The notes under the pieces: model-generated
Seen by the model: only the letters and a program-made list of their open reading frames with translations
Databases searched by the model: none
Told to the model about the DNA's origin: nothing
DNA from: Pseudomonas laurylsulfativorans
GTDB lineage: Bacteria; Pseudomonadota; Gammaproteobacteria; Pseudomonadales; Pseudomonadaceae
Direction: 5' to 3'
Length of the DNA: 64,000 nucleotides
NCBI RefSeq assembly: GCF_002906155.1
Contig: NZ_MUJK01000004.1
Span: 248,001 to 312,000 of the forward strand
Shown: positions 31,825 through 43,300 of the stretch, one piece after another
Numbering within the stretch: position 1 is the first letter of the stretch
How the letters are laid out: each line of letters opens with the position of its first letter
Translations under genes and position numbers: made by a program

Positions 31825-33180
31825 TTACGCGCCGACTACGATCGGCCTTGCCAGAGGCGGGACGGCGGCGCTGACAGGCGCGATACCGGCTTCGAACTCA
31901 TGGCGGAAGTATTTGATTGCGCTGCCCAACGGCTCCACGGCGCCCGGTGCGTGAGCACAGAAGGTCTTGCCCGGGCCGAGGAAACCGACCAGACCCAGCA
32001 GGGTCTCGATGTCGCCTGGCTGACCCTGGCCGTTCTCGATGGCCATCAGGAGCTTGACGCTCCATGGCAAGCCATCGCGGCACGGGGTGCAGAAGCCGCA
32101 GGATTCGCGGGCGAAGAACTGCTCCATGTTGCGCAGCAGGGACACCATGTTGACGCTGTCGTCCACCGCCATGGCCAGGCCGGTACCCATACGGGTGCCC
32201 ACTTTGGCGATGCCGCCGGCGTACATTTGTGCGTCCAGGTGCTCCGGCAACAGGAAGCCGGTACCGGCGCCGCCTGGCTGCCAGGCCTTGAGCTTGTAAC
32301 CGTCGCGCATGCCACCGGCGTAGTCTTCGAACAGTTCGCGAGCGGTCACGCCAAATGGCAGTTCCCACAGGCCAGGGTTCTTGACCTTGCCGGAGAAGCC
32401 CATGAGCTTGGTGCCCATATCCTCACTGCCGACCCGGGCCAACGACTTGTACCAGTCCACGCCGTCGGCAATGATCGCCGGCACGTTGCACAGGGTTTCA
32501 ACGTTGTTCACGCAAGTCGGCTTGCCCCACACACCAACGGCGGCAGGGAAGGGCGGCTTGGAGCGCGGGTTGGCGCGGCGACCTTCGAGGGAGTTGATCA
32601 GTGCGGTTTCTTCACCGCAGATGTAACGCCCGGCACCGGTGTGGACGAACAGCTCGAAATCGAAGCCGCTGCCCAGGATGTTCTTGCCCAGAAGGCCCGC
32701 TGCCTTGGCTTCTTCCACGGCACGGTTCAAGTGCTTGGCGGCAGTGGTGTACTCGCCACGCAGGAAGATGTAGCCACGGTAGGTTTTCAGCGCGCGGGCA
32801 CTGATCAGCATGCCTTCGATCAGCAGATGGGGCAGTTGCTCCATCAGCATGCGGTCTTTCCAGGTGTTGGGCTCCATTTCATCCGCGTTGCACAGCAGGT
32901 AGCGGATGTTGATGGATTCGTCCTTTGGCATCAGGCCCCACTTCACGCCAGTGGGAAAGCCTGCGCCGCCGCGGCCCTTGAGGCCGGAGTCTTTCACGGT
33001 CTGGACGATGTCGTCCTGAGCCATGTCGGCGAAGGCCTTGCGCGCAGCGGCGTAACCGTTCTTGGCCTGGTACTCGTCGAGCCAGACGGCTTCGCCGTCG
33101 TCACGCAGACGCCAGGTGAGCGGGTGAGTCTCGGCCGAACGCTTGATGCGGTTGGCTGGACCGAAAGAAGTCAGGGTCAT
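31825..33180 (-). CDS. nuoF: NADH-quinone oxidoreductase subunit F (NADH/FMN binding)
   Basis: 451 residues. NADH-binding [13 protein letters not shown] (about 69-81), FMN-binding [19 protein letters not shown], and the N3 4Fe-4S motif [11 protein letters not shown] near residue 355. NuoF takes hydride from NADH and passes electrons to N3. The start overlaps the nuoE stop by four bases. Confidence 0.98.
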   Translation of the reverse strand: MTLTSFGPANRIKRSAETHPLTWRLRDDGEAVWLDEYQAKNGYAAARKAFADMAQDDIVQTVKDSGLKGRGGAGFPTGVKWGLMPKDESINIRYLLCNADEMEPNTWKDRMLMEQLPHLLIEGMLISARALKTYRGYIFLRGEYTTAAKHLNRAVEEAKAAGLLGKNILGSGFDFELFVHTGAGRYICGEETALINSLEGRRANPRSKPPFPAAVGVWGKPTCVNNVETLCNVPAIIADGVDWYKSLARVGSEDMGTKLMGFSGKVKNPGLWELPFGVTARELFEDYAGGMRDGYKLKAWQPGGAGTGFLLPEHLDAQMYAGGIAKVGTRMGTGLAMAVDDSVNMVSLLRNMEQFFARESCGFCTPCRDGLPWSVKLLMAIENGQGQPGDIETLLGLVGFLGPGKTFCAHAPGAVEPLGSAIKYFRHEFEAGIAPVSAAVPPLARPIVVGA

Positions 33181-33674
33181 ACGTAGCCCTCGAGCAATTT
33201 GGCAACGCCTGCGGGCTGCACATCACCGAAAGTGTCGTCGTCGATCATCAACGCCGGCGCCTTGTCGCAGTTGCCGAGGCAGCAGACCGGCAGCAGGGTG
33301 AAACGACCATCGGTGGTGGTCTGACCCAGGCCTATGCCGAGTTTGCTCTGGATTTCGCTGACCACGGACTCGTGGCCGCCGATGTAGCAAACCATGCTGT
33401 CGCAGACGCGAATGATGTGACGGCCGACCGGCTGACGGAAGATCTGGCTATAGAACGTCGCCACGCCTTCAACGTCGCTGGCCGGGATGCCGAGGATCTC
33501 GCCAATGGCGTACAAGGCGCCGTCCGGCACCCAGCCACGTTCCTTCTGGACGATCTTCAGGGCTTCGATCGACGCCGCGCGCGGGTCTTCGTAGTGATGC
33601 AACTCGTGCTCGATGGCCGAGCGCTCGGTTTCACTCAAGGTGAAACGGTCTGTCTGGATAAGCGTGCTGTTCAT
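33177..33674 (-). CDS. nuoE: NADH-quinone oxidoreductase subunit E (2Fe-2S)
   Basis: 165 residues, thioredoxin-like fold. The N1a 2Fe-2S cluster ligands are in CDSMVC (two Cys) and [10 protein letters not shown] (two used). Starts two bases after the nuoCD stop. Confidence 0.97.
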   Translation of the reverse strand: MNSTLIQTDRFTLSETERSAIEHELHHYEDPRAASIEALKIVQKERGWVPDGALYAIGEILGIPASDVEGVATFYSQIFRQPVGRHIIRVCDSMVCYIGGHESVVSEIQSKLGIGLGQTTTDGRFTLLPVCCLGNCDKAPALMIDDDTFGDVQPAGVAKLLEGYV

Positions 33675-33676
33675 GC

Positions 33677-35512
<1,836 letters not shown>

Positions 35513-35534
35513 CTATTAAAGAAGCAGATCTGGA

Positions 35535-36209
35535 TCAGACTTCGTCGGGGCTGCGCAGGTTGGTTACCTGAATACGCTGTTCGCGGCGCTTTTCCTTTTC
35601 GGAAGGCATCTCGGCGCGGTACACGCCTTGATCGCCAACGACCCAGGAAAGTGGGCGACGCTCCTGTCCAATCGACTCCTGCAACAGCATCAGGCCTTGC
35701 AGGAAAGCTTCAGGGCGGGGCGGGCAGCCAGGCACGTAGACGTCCACGGGCAGGAACTTGTCCACCCCTTGAACGACGGAGTAGATGTCGTACATGCCAC
35801 CGGAGTTGGCGCACGAACCCATCGAGATGACCCATTTAGGTTCGAGCATTTGCTCGTAGAGACGCTGAATGATCGGCGCCATCTTGATGAAGCAGGTACC
35901 GGCGATAACCATGAAATCCGCCTGGCGCGGCGATGCCCGGATAACCTCGGCGCCAAAGCGCGCGATGTCGTGGGGCGCCGTGAAGGCGGTGGTCATTTCC
36001 ACGTAGCAGCACGAAAGACCGAAGTTATACGGCCACAGGGAGTTCTTGCGCCCCCAGTTGATCGTGCCGTTAAGCACGTCTTCGAGCTTGCCCATGAAAA
36101 TGTTTTTGTGGACTTGATCTTCTAACGGATCGGAAACGGTTTCCCGTTGGCCAATCGGATACTGCTCGTTAGGAGCATCGGGGTCGATCCTGGTGAGATT
36201 GTATTGCAT
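35535..36209 (-). CDS. nuoB: NADH-quinone oxidoreductase subunit B (N2 cluster)
   Basis: 224 residues from ATG 36209 (MQYNLTRID), with GAGG eight bases upstream; a TTG two codons earlier (36215) is rejected. N2 4Fe-4S ligands: the CC pair in [16 protein letters not shown]... and [16 protein letters not shown]. It receives electrons from NuoI and reduces quinone with NuoD. The gap to nuoCD is 73 bases. Confidence 0.97.
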   Translation of the reverse strand: MQYNLTRIDPDAPNEQYPIGQRETVSDPLEDQVHKNIFMGKLEDVLNGTINWGRKNSLWPYNFGLSCCYVEMTTAFTAPHDIARFGAEVIRASPRQADFMVIAGTCFIKMAPIIQRLYEQMLEPKWVISMGSCANSGGMYDIYSVVQGVDKFLPVDVYVPGCPPRPEAFLQGLMLLQESIGQERRPLSWVVGDQGVYRAEMPSEKEKRREQRIQVTNLRSPDEV

Positions 36210-36219
36210 TGCCAAAGCC

Positions 36220-36633
36220 TCATTGTTTCAGCTTCGCTTGCCGCTTGCGCCGAGCTTCCGGAGCCCAGTCAAGGGCGCCCACTCGGAATAGGTAGACAAG
36301 GCCTGCCAACAGAATTGCTATGAAAACGAGAGCTTCGACGAATCCGGTCCAGCCGCTTTCGCGGACGGACACAGACCATGCAAAGAGAAAGAGGGCTTCG
36401 ATATCGAAGATCACGAAGAGCATCGCGACCAGATAGAATTTGGCTGAGAGCCGCAAGCGGGCGCCACCTGTAGGTAGCATGCCGGACTCGAACGGTTCGT
36501 TTTTGCTGCGGCCCCAGGCTTTTGACCCGAGGAGGCTGGAAACGCCCAGCATGAAGGCGCAGAGGCCGACGACGCCTAGAAGGAAAATGGCAAAGCCCCA
36601 GTTGTGGGCCATGAGTCCTGTCGCTTCGGGCAT
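36220..36633 (-). CDS. nuoA: NADH-quinone oxidoreductase subunit A
   Basis: 137 residues from ATG 36633 ([13 protein letters not shown]), with AAGGAT eight bases upstream; the open frame extends further but without support. Three helices; the conserved ESG loop ([39 protein letters not shown], split by helix 2) lies near the quinone tunnel. First gene of the nuo operon. Confidence 0.96.
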   Translation of the reverse strand: MPEATGLMAHNWGFAIFLLGVVGLCAFMLGVSSLLGSKAWGRSKNEPFESGMLPTGGARLRLSAKFYLVAMLFVIFDIEALFLFAWSVSVRESGWTGFVEALVFIAILLAGLVYLFRVGALDWAPEARRKRQAKLKQ

Positions 36634-36750
36634 GCTGGTAATCCTTAACAGAGAGCAAGGGTCTCTGAGCTTGAAAAGAAACAAAAGCAGTGACGATATG
36701 TCGCAGCAATCAATCCCGCTGATTTTATGGCTAAACACCCGGCAAGTAAA

Positions 36751-36779
36751 ATTCCTATAGCGAAATTATTTATAGGAAT
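36751..36779. promoter_or_regulatory. Inverted repeat in the nuoA leader region
   Basis: ATTCCTATA (36751-36759) and TATAGGAAT (36771-36779) are perfect 9-base arms with an 11-base spacer, about 120-150 bases upstream of nuoA. Center-to-center distance is two helical turns. It could be an operator or an RNA hairpin; not assigned. Confidence 0.5.
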
Positions 36780-36870
36780 AAGGACGTGGCGCGCGTGAAA
36801 ACCCCTGCAGGCCTTGCGCCTTGGGCGTTAGCCGGCATTTCGTCAATTATGTTTTGTAGGGAATGTAATG

Positions 36871-36902
36871 AACATAGTTGCAGCTAAATGATAATCAATA
36901 TT
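36871..36902 (-). promoter_or_regulatory. Candidate nuo promoter overlapped by a Fur-box-like sequence
   Basis: Reading the minus strand, TTGATT (36898-36893) and TATGTT (36876-36871) are 16 bases apart, about 240 bases before nuoA. Bases 36884-36902 match the 19-base Fur consensus GATAATGATAATCATTATC at 14 positions, including an unbroken run of 11. The match is seen; iron control is not shown. Confidence 0.4.
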
Positions 36903-37058
36903 GTTTGCCGTGGTTTTTAAACTGCTTATCCTTCGGATGCTCGGGAAGTTGTCTTATTTGTGCGTTACAGCAAGTAGCGGCGGTGAGCGTTTTAGCGGAT
37001 TTTCGGACGGTGGATGACGCGCTGGATCAATGTTTTTGTCGAGGCTGCCGCCTATCCT

Positions 37059-37158
37059 TGTAGGAGCGAGCTTGCTCGCGATGGTCGCGAACGATAACGC
37101 GCAAAACCTGACTCCCAGTGGTGCTCTTGAGTTTTTCGCGAGCAAGCTCGCTCCTACA
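37059..37158. repeat. REP pair (CGAGCTTGCTCG family)
   Basis: Left arm 37059-37083 (TGTAGGAGCGAGCTTGCTCG...) and right arm 37136-37158 (TCGCGAGCAAGCTCGCTCC...) are reverse complements separated by 52 bases. Confidence 0.85.
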
Positions 37159-37190
37159 GAGGGGCGTTCATTGAATCGCGCGCAAAAAAA

Positions 37191-37217
37191 ACGCCCCGAA
37201 CCAGGCGGTCGGGGCGT
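37191..37217 (-). terminator. Rho-independent terminator of aceA
   Basis: The 9-bp stem ACGCCCCGA / TCGGGGCGT is followed on the minus strand by a run of eight T (plus-strand A-run 37184-37191), about 60 bases after the aceA stop. Confidence 0.9.
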
Positions 37218-37279
37218 CAGATGTGCGGCGTTGCAGTTTCTAATCGGTCCGCAGCGGCCGTTTACTCAGGCGAAGCAGA

Positions 37280-38605
37280 TCAGTGGAACTGTTCTTCTTC
37301 GGTCGAACCGGTCAGCGCGGTAACCGAAGACGAGCCACCCTGGATCACGGTGGTCATGTCGTCGAAGTAGCCGGTGCCCACTTCCTGCTGGTGAGCCACG
37401 AAGGTGTAACCCTTGGCGGCGTCAGCGAATTCCTGCTCTTGCAGCTTCACGTAGGCAGTCATGTCGTTACGGGCGTAGTCGTGCGCCAGGTTGAACATGC
37501 TGTGCCACATGTTGTGAATGCCGGCCAGGGTGATGAACTGGTGCTTGTAGCCCATGGCGGACAGTTCGCGCTGGAACTTGGCGATAGTCGCGTCGTCCAG
37601 GTTTTTCTTCCAGTTGAAGGAAGGCGAGCAGTTGTAGGACAGCAGTTGGTCCGGGTATTCCTTTTTGATCGCTTCAGCGAAGCGACGAGCCTCGTCCAGG
37701 TCTGGCTTGGCGGTTTCGCACCAGATCAGGTCGGCGTATGGGGCGTAGGCCAGGCCGCGAGCGATGGCCTGGTCCAGACCGGCGCGCACTTTGTAGAAGC
37801 CTTCCTGGGTACGTTCGCCAGTCACGAATGGCTGGTCGTACGGGTCGCAGTCGGAAGTCAGCAGGTCAGCGGCGTTGGCGTCGGTACGGGCCAGGATGAT
37901 GGTCGGCGTGCCGGCGACGTCAGCTGCCAGACGGGCAGCGGTCAGCTTCTGTACGGCTTCCTGGGTAGGAACCAGTACTTTACCGCCCATGTGGCCGCAT
38001 TTCTTCACGGAGGCCAGTTGGTCTTCGAAGTGAACGCCGGCGGCGCCTGCTTCGATCATGCTCTTCATCAGCTCGTAAGCGTTCAGTACGCCGCCGAAAC
38101 CGGCTTCAGCGTCAGCCACGATTGGCGCGAAGTAGTCGATGTAACCAGCGTCGCCCGGGTTCTTGCCGGCTTTCCACTGGATCTGGTCGGCACGACGGAA
38201 CGAGTTGTTGATGCGCTTGACCACGGTTGGAACCGAGTCCACCGGGTACAGCGATTGGTCCGGGTACATCGATTCGGCGGAGTTGTTGTCCGCAGCCACT
38301 TGCCAGCCCGACAGGTAGATCGCCTGGATACCGGCTTTGACTTGTTGAACAGCCTGGCCGCCAGTCAGGGCACCCATGCAGTTGACGAAATCTTTCTCAG
38401 GACGGAAGGCCGGCTTGGCACCCTGGGTGACCAGGTTCCACAGCTTCTCGGCGCCCATTTTTGCAAAGGTGTGCTCAGGTTGAACCGAGCCACGCAGGCG
38501 GACGACGTCAGCAGCGGAGTAAGTGCGTGTCACGCCTTTCCAGCGCGGGTTTTCAGCCCAGTCTTTTTCGAGGGCTGCAATTTGCTGTTCGCGTGTCAGT
38601 GCCAT
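37280..38605 (-). CDS. aceA: Isocitrate lyase
   Basis: 441 residues from ATG 38605 ([12 protein letters not shown]), with GAGG ten bases upstream; the longer open frame to 38773 is unsupported. It cleaves isocitrate to glyoxylate and succinate, the entry to the glyoxylate shunt. The catalytic motif [11 protein letters not shown] with its active-site Cys, the metal-binding region ([12 protein letters not shown]) and the C-terminal [14 protein letters not shown] [11 protein letters not shown] motif are present. It is monocistronic, with its own terminator and a 476-base upstream region. Confidence 0.98.
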   Translation of the reverse strand: MALTREQQIAALEKDWAENPRWKGVTRTYSAADVVRLRGSVQPEHTFAKMGAEKLWNLVTQGAKPAFRPEKDFVNCMGALTGGQAVQQVKAGIQAIYLSGWQVAADNNSAESMYPDQSLYPVDSVPTVVKRINNSFRRADQIQWKAGKNPGDAGYIDYFAPIVADAEAGFGGVLNAYELMKSMIEAGAAGVHFEDQLASVKKCGHMGGKVLVPTQEAVQKLTAARLAADVAGTPTIILARTDANAADLLTSDCDPYDQPFVTGERTQEGFYKVRAGLDQAIARGLAYAPYADLIWCETAKPDLDEARRFAEAIKKEYPDQLLSYNCSPSFNWKKNLDDATIAKFQRELSAMGYKHQFITLAGIHNMWHSMFNLAHDYARNDMTAYVKLQEQEFADAAKGYTFVAHQQEVGTGYFDDMTTVIQGGSSSVTALTGSTEEEQFH

Positions 38606-39081
38606 GGGAGATAAACCTCGTCGCGTCTTTATGAAAAGTTGTTCTGCGGTGGAAAATTCCTGCGCTCGCTGACCAGAAGCTTTGATGGTCAAGTCGGATT
38701 CGGCGGGGAGGGCGACGGGATGAACGATGGGCTCGAGGGGAAGTGAGCAGGTAAAGGCGAACTGCGGGCGCATTCGGGCGTCGTGGGCCTTGGTACGAAC
38801 ATCAGTGTGCTGCCGGGTTACCTAATTACGCTTCCGTCCCTCGGGACAACTTCGTTCCAGTCGACAACCTCGTCAAACACACCTTGTGGGCGGTACAGAC
38901 ACGAAGCGGTTCGCGGGGGTAGGTTGCGAACATCGCCTCGAAGGCCCTTGCCAGGGCCCCTGATTAGCGGGAGCGAGGCCATCATGCCTTCGCTTTTTTG
39001 GCTCGTCAAACGTTTTGTAGTGCTTTTTTTCAGGCACTACATCTTTGGTCTAATACGACTCGTCAGTCAGTTTTTGGTGCT
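38606..39081. other. 476-bp region upstream of aceA
   Basis: No firm gene. A palindrome with TGTAGT/ACTACA half-sites lies at 39016-39041. A 33-codon hydrophobic reading frame with a Shine-Dalgarno-like GAGG starts on the plus strand at 38984 but cannot be confirmed. I see no clear aceA -10/-35 pair. Confidence 0.6.
39016..39041. promoter_or_regulatory. Palindrome TGTAGTGC-N10-GCACTACA upstream of aceA
   Basis: Perfect 8-base arms at 39016-39023 and 39034-39041. No T-run follows on either strand in a terminator position. The half-sites TGTAGT/ACTACA resemble, as far as I recall, those bound by the carbon-flux regulator RccR in Pseudomonas, whose targets include the glyoxylate route. It is about 410 bases upstream of the aceA start. 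Confidence 0.4.
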
Positions 39082-39855
39082 TTAGTCCAAGGTGTCGACT
39101 TTCACACGCAAAGTCATGTCGTTGCGGCTCTGGGTTGAGTAGCTGCGGGTCTGGCTCTGTTTGTCGGCCTGGGTCTGGCCATTCACCCCGGCCAGCAGGA
39201 TCCACTCGCCAAGGTGGCCAGTGACAGTTGTGTCGGTACTTTGTACGTTCACTACATCGGGACGTTCCTGGCTCATGCGGTCACGGTTAGTGCTGATCGA
39301 CAGGTGAACGATATCGCCGGTGACGTTTGCGGTGACGTAGAAACCCTGGGTGACATTGCGGTATTCAGTCTGGCTGCGCAGGTCGCCGTAGGAGTCGGTT
39401 TGCGAACTGGTCAAAGGCACGCTCTGGCCAACCTGGATCAGCGCCGGTGCGCCTTCGCTGGCCTGTACCTGCTGGATGCCGCCGTCACGACTGTCGGTGC
39501 TGTAGTTGATGATGCGGGTCTGGCTGGGCTTGGCGCCGTTCACCGAATAACCCTGGTCGCCCTGGAAGTTATTGTCGCTGGTATCGACAGTGATCAGCAG
39601 GCGCTTGGGTGCTGTATCGAGTTGCGAAAGAAGAGCTTTAAGTTCGTCGATCTTGCGTTGATCGGCGTTGACGATCAATTGATTGCCGTAGGCGCTGACC
39701 TGTCCGTCCTTGCCGATGAAGTCCTGCGCTACCGGCAGCAGGTCGGCACTGGTGTGGTAGTTCAGGGTCACGATTTCGGTGGCTGCCATGGCCGAAAAGC
39801 TGCAGGCCACCAGCAGGGTGCTGAGCAGGGTGCTGAGCAGGGTGCGTAGGGACAT
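39082..39855 (-). CDS. Orphan periplasmic protein with secretin N-domain-like region
   Basis: 257 residues from ATG 39855 (GGAG nine bases upstream). A Sec signal peptide is cleaved probably after AMA (residues about 22-24). Residues about 28-95 (NYHTSADLLPVAQDFIGKDGQVSAYGNQLIVNAD..., continuing to IDELKALLSQLDTAPKRLLITV) look like a secretin/NolW N-domain with the usual beta-alpha-beta pattern. The rest is a Ser/Thr/Gln-rich beta segment (LIQVGQSVPLTSSQTDSYGD) recalling the start of a secretin core, but the pore-forming barrel is absent. No secretion genes are nearby. Function unknown. The same position in P. aeruginosa has an uncharacterised gene, from memory. Confidence 0.75.
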   Translation of the reverse strand: MSLRTLLSTLLSTLLVACSFSAMAATEIVTLNYHTSADLLPVAQDFIGKDGQVSAYGNQLIVNADQRKIDELKALLSQLDTAPKRLLITVDTSDNNFQGDQGYSVNGAKPSQTRIINYSTDSRDGGIQQVQASEGAPALIQVGQSVPLTSSQTDSYGDLRSQTEYRNVTQGFYVTANVTGDIVHLSISTNRDRMSQERPDVVNVQSTDTTVTGHLGEWILLAGVNGQTQADKQSQTRSYSTQSRNDMTLRVKVDTLD

Positions 39856-39882
39856 ATCCGTTATCTCCGGCATTATGATTTG

Positions 39883-39982
39883 TGTAGGAGCGAGCTTGCT
39901 CGCGATGGTCGTCAACGATAATGCGTGAAGTCTGACACCCCGCGTCGCCCTCAAGTCCATCGCGAACAAGCTCGCTCCTACA
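39883..39982. repeat. REP pair (CGAGCTTGCTCG family)
   Basis: Arms 39883-39907 and 39958-39982 are reverse complements with one mismatch (GAACAAG for GAGCAAG). It lies just upstream of the secretin-like gene, so that gene's promoter must be very close to or within it. Confidence 0.85.
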
Positions 39983-40039
39983 GGTGTTGATAGTGCCAGT
40001 TTGTCGGCCCAGGGTGGCACTAGTTGAATCGTAGACAGC

Positions 40040-40075
40040 AAAACGCCCCGGCATCCGAAAATGGCGGGGCGTTTT
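40040..40075. terminator. Terminator hairpin downstream of the acetyltransferase gene
   Basis: AAAACGCCCCG (40040-40050) / CGGGGCGTTTT (40065-40075), an 11-bp stem with a 14-base loop. On the minus strand the 3' T's are within the stem's end (TTTTGCTG). Confidence 0.75.
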
Positions 40076-40093
40076 GTGGTGTTTGCATGCAGC

Positions 40094-40129
40094 TTTTGTG
40101 GTGAAGGAGCAAGCTCCTTTACCACAAAA
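40094..40129. repeat. Short-loop hairpin at the acetyltransferase stop
   Basis: TTTTGTGGTGAAGGAGC / GCTCCTTTACCACAAAA, a 17-bp stem with one G-U pair and a 2-base loop, ending three bases before the stop codon. The AGGAGCAAGCTCCT core suggests a decayed REP element. Confidence 0.7.
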
Positions 40130-40131
40130 TC

Positions 40132-40557
40132 TCAAGCGGAATGGCGAACCATGTCCACATGCGGAATCCCGGCTTCCAGGAACTCCTCACTGACCATGTT
40201 GAAGCCCAGGCGCTCATAGAACGCCGTGGCTTGTACCTGGGCGCTGAGCATCTGCTGCTTGAGTCCGCGCTCTTCGGCTTCGCCGATGACCGCTTGCATC
40301 AGTGCATCGCCGACCTTCAGGCCGCGCCAATCCTTGAGCACCGACACTCGGCCAACGTGGCCGTCGGGCAGCAGGCGGGCGGTGCCAATCGGAAAGTCAC
40401 CTTCGTAAGCGAGGAAATGCACTGCATCAATGTCATCGGCATCCCATTCCAGTTCAGGTGGAACTGACTGTTCGGCGACGAACACCGCTTCACGAATGCG
40501 CCGGATTTCGGCGTTGTCCTTTTGCCAGTCTGCGACACATACGTGAATCTTATTCAT
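40132..40557 (-). CDS. GNAT-family N-acetyltransferase
   Basis: 141 residues from ATG 40557 (MNKIHVCVADW). GNAT fold: N-terminal helices with IRREAVFVAEQSVPPELEWDADD-type family pattern (residues about 18-42), strand pair HFLAYEGDFPIGTARLLPDG, then the acetyl-CoA loop region VGRVSVLKDWRGLKVGDALM (about 69-88). The loop has Lys where the R-x-x-G-x-G motif usually has its first Gly. The C-terminal ATAFYERLGFNMVSEEF motif is typical of the ElaA/YjcF-like subgroup. It overlaps the end of roxA by eight bases, so the two are translationally coupled. Substrate unknown. Confidence 0.88.
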   Translation of the reverse strand: MNKIHVCVADWQKDNAEIRRIREAVFVAEQSVPPELEWDADDIDAVHFLAYEGDFPIGTARLLPDGHVGRVSVLKDWRGLKVGDALMQAVIGEAEERGLKQQMLSAQVQATAFYERLGFNMVSEEFLEAGIPHVDMVRHSA

Positions 40558-41719
40558 CGGCAAACCCCAGGCTTCCTTGCTTGACCAGTTCGCACAGCAG
40601 GCCGCGGCCGTCTTCATCTTTCAGCCATTCGCCGAGGTTGTCGGCGTGCAGCGCGTCGGCGGCGCAGATCATCTTCAACAGTTCGCGCAGTTTGCCAGGC
40701 AGATAACGGCTCTGGCCGCTGGCAAATAGCAGCAGGTCGTCGTCGACTTCGGACCACGCCAGGCGTGCACTCGGGTTGCGAATCAGGATCGCGCCTTGCT
40801 CCAGCTCGTTCATGAAGTCTTCTTCTTCGACTTCTTCCGGGCCCACCACCAGTTCCGGGTAGCGTGGCTCGGTCATGAACTGGCCGAACCAGGTCAGCAG
40901 CAGGCGTTCGTCGCTCATATGCTCGGCCAGCAGGCCTTTCAAGCGGTCGAGTGCGTCGCGCTGGATCTGGTGAGGATCGGCTGTCGGCACCGCGTCGGCG
41001 TCGGTGTAGCGTTCTTCGTCCGACAGGAACTGGCTGAGGAAGTCAGTGAAGTGGGTCAGCACTTCAGCAGCGCTCGGCGCACGGAAACCGACGGAGTAGG
41101 TCATGCAGTCATCGACGGCGACGCCGCAATGAGCCAGGCGCGGTGGCAGGTACAGCATGTCGCCCGGTTCCAGCACCCATTCGTCAGTCGCTTCGAATTC
41201 GGCGAGGATGCGCAGGTCGGCGTGAGCCAGCAGCGGGCTTTCGGTGTTGCACATCTGGCCGATCTTCCAGTTGCGCTTGCCGTGGCCTTGCAGCAGGAAC
41301 ACGTCGTAGTTGTCGAAGTGCGGACCGACGCTGCCACCTGGCGCTGCGTAGCTGATCATCACGTCGTCAATGCGCCAGCTCGGCAGAAAGCGGAAGTTTT
41401 CCAGCAGTTCGCTGACTTCCGGTACGAACTGATCCACGGCTTGAACCAGCAGGGTCCAATCACGTTCAGGCAATTTGCTGAATTCATCTTCGGCGAACGG
41501 GCCGCGACGCAATTCCCATGGGCGCTCGCCATTCTCGATGATCAGGCGCGATTCGACTTCTTCTTCCAGCGCCAGGCCGGCCAGTTCGTCGGCGTCGATC
41601 GGGCTTTCGAAATCAGGAATTGCCTGACGGATCAGCAGCGGCTTTTTCTGCCAGTAGTCGCGCAGGAATTCCCGTGCCGTGATGCCGCCCAGAAGTTGAA
41701 GAGGAGTGTCAGGATTCAT
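40550..41719 (-). CDS. roxA: Ribosomal protein uL16 arginine hydroxylase (RoxA/YcfD-type JmjC oxygenase)
   Basis: 389 residues from ATG 41719. Cupin/JmjC Fe(II)- and 2-oxoglutarate-dependent oxygenase. Iron ligands His134 and Asp136 in GPHFDNYDVF, and the distal His197 in LPPRLAHCGVAV. The C-terminal winged-helix-like region is typical of YcfD. In E. coli YcfD hydroxylates an arginine of ribosomal protein uL16. First of a two-gene unit with the GNAT gene. Confidence 0.9.
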   Translation of the reverse strand: MNPDTPLQLLGGITAREFLRDYWQKKPLLIRQAIPDFESPIDADELAGLALEEEVESRLIIENGERPWELRRGPFAEDEFSKLPERDWTLLVQAVDQFVPEVSELLENFRFLPSWRIDDVMISYAAPGGSVGPHFDNYDVFLLQGHGKRNWKIGQMCNTESPLLAHADLRILAEFEATDEWVLEPGDMLYLPPRLAHCGVAVDDCMTYSVGFRAPSAAEVLTHFTDFLSQFLSDEERYTDADAVPTADPHQIQRDALDRLKGLLAEHMSDERLLLTWFGQFMTEPRYPELVVGPEEVEEEDFMNELEQGAILIRNPSARLAWSEVDDDLLLFASGQSRYLPGKLRELLKMICAADALHADNLGEWLKDEDGRGLLCELVKQGSLGFADE

Positions 41720-41762
41720 GTGTAACCTATTGAAAAAATGCACTTTTCATACGGGAATAAAA

Positions 41763-41783
41763 ACGCCCGGCGCTGCCGGGCGT
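41763..41783 (-). terminator. Rho-independent terminator of purB
   Basis: ACGCCCGGC / GCCGGGCGT, a 9-bp stem with a 3-base loop, followed on the minus strand by TTTTTATT; 23 bases after the purB stop. Confidence 0.88.
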
Positions 41784-41805
41784 CTTAAAAGGGTCTAGCG
41801 GTCGA

Positions 41806-43263
<1,458 letters not shown>

Positions 43264-43300
43264 TTACGCGTATTGCAAAGTTCGGTGCTGTCGATGCGGG

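Larger units (their letters stand above)
36634..37279. other. 646-bp gap upstream of nuoA, downstream of aceA
   Basis: No convincing gene. From the nuoA side it holds an inverted repeat (36751-36779), a possible nuo promoter overlapped by a Fur-like sequence (36871-36902), a REP pair (37059-37158), and the aceA terminator (37191-37217). Confidence 0.7.

Noticed and set aside
38606..38773. 56-codon N-terminal extension of isocitrate lyase
   Set aside because: There is no ribosome site; the known enzyme starts at MALTREQQ, and the normal length of 441 is obtained from 38605.
39051..39061. TAATACGACTC, matching the first 11 bases of the T7 promoter
   Set aside because: The rest of the promoter (ACTATAGGG) does not follow and no phage genes are near; coincidence.
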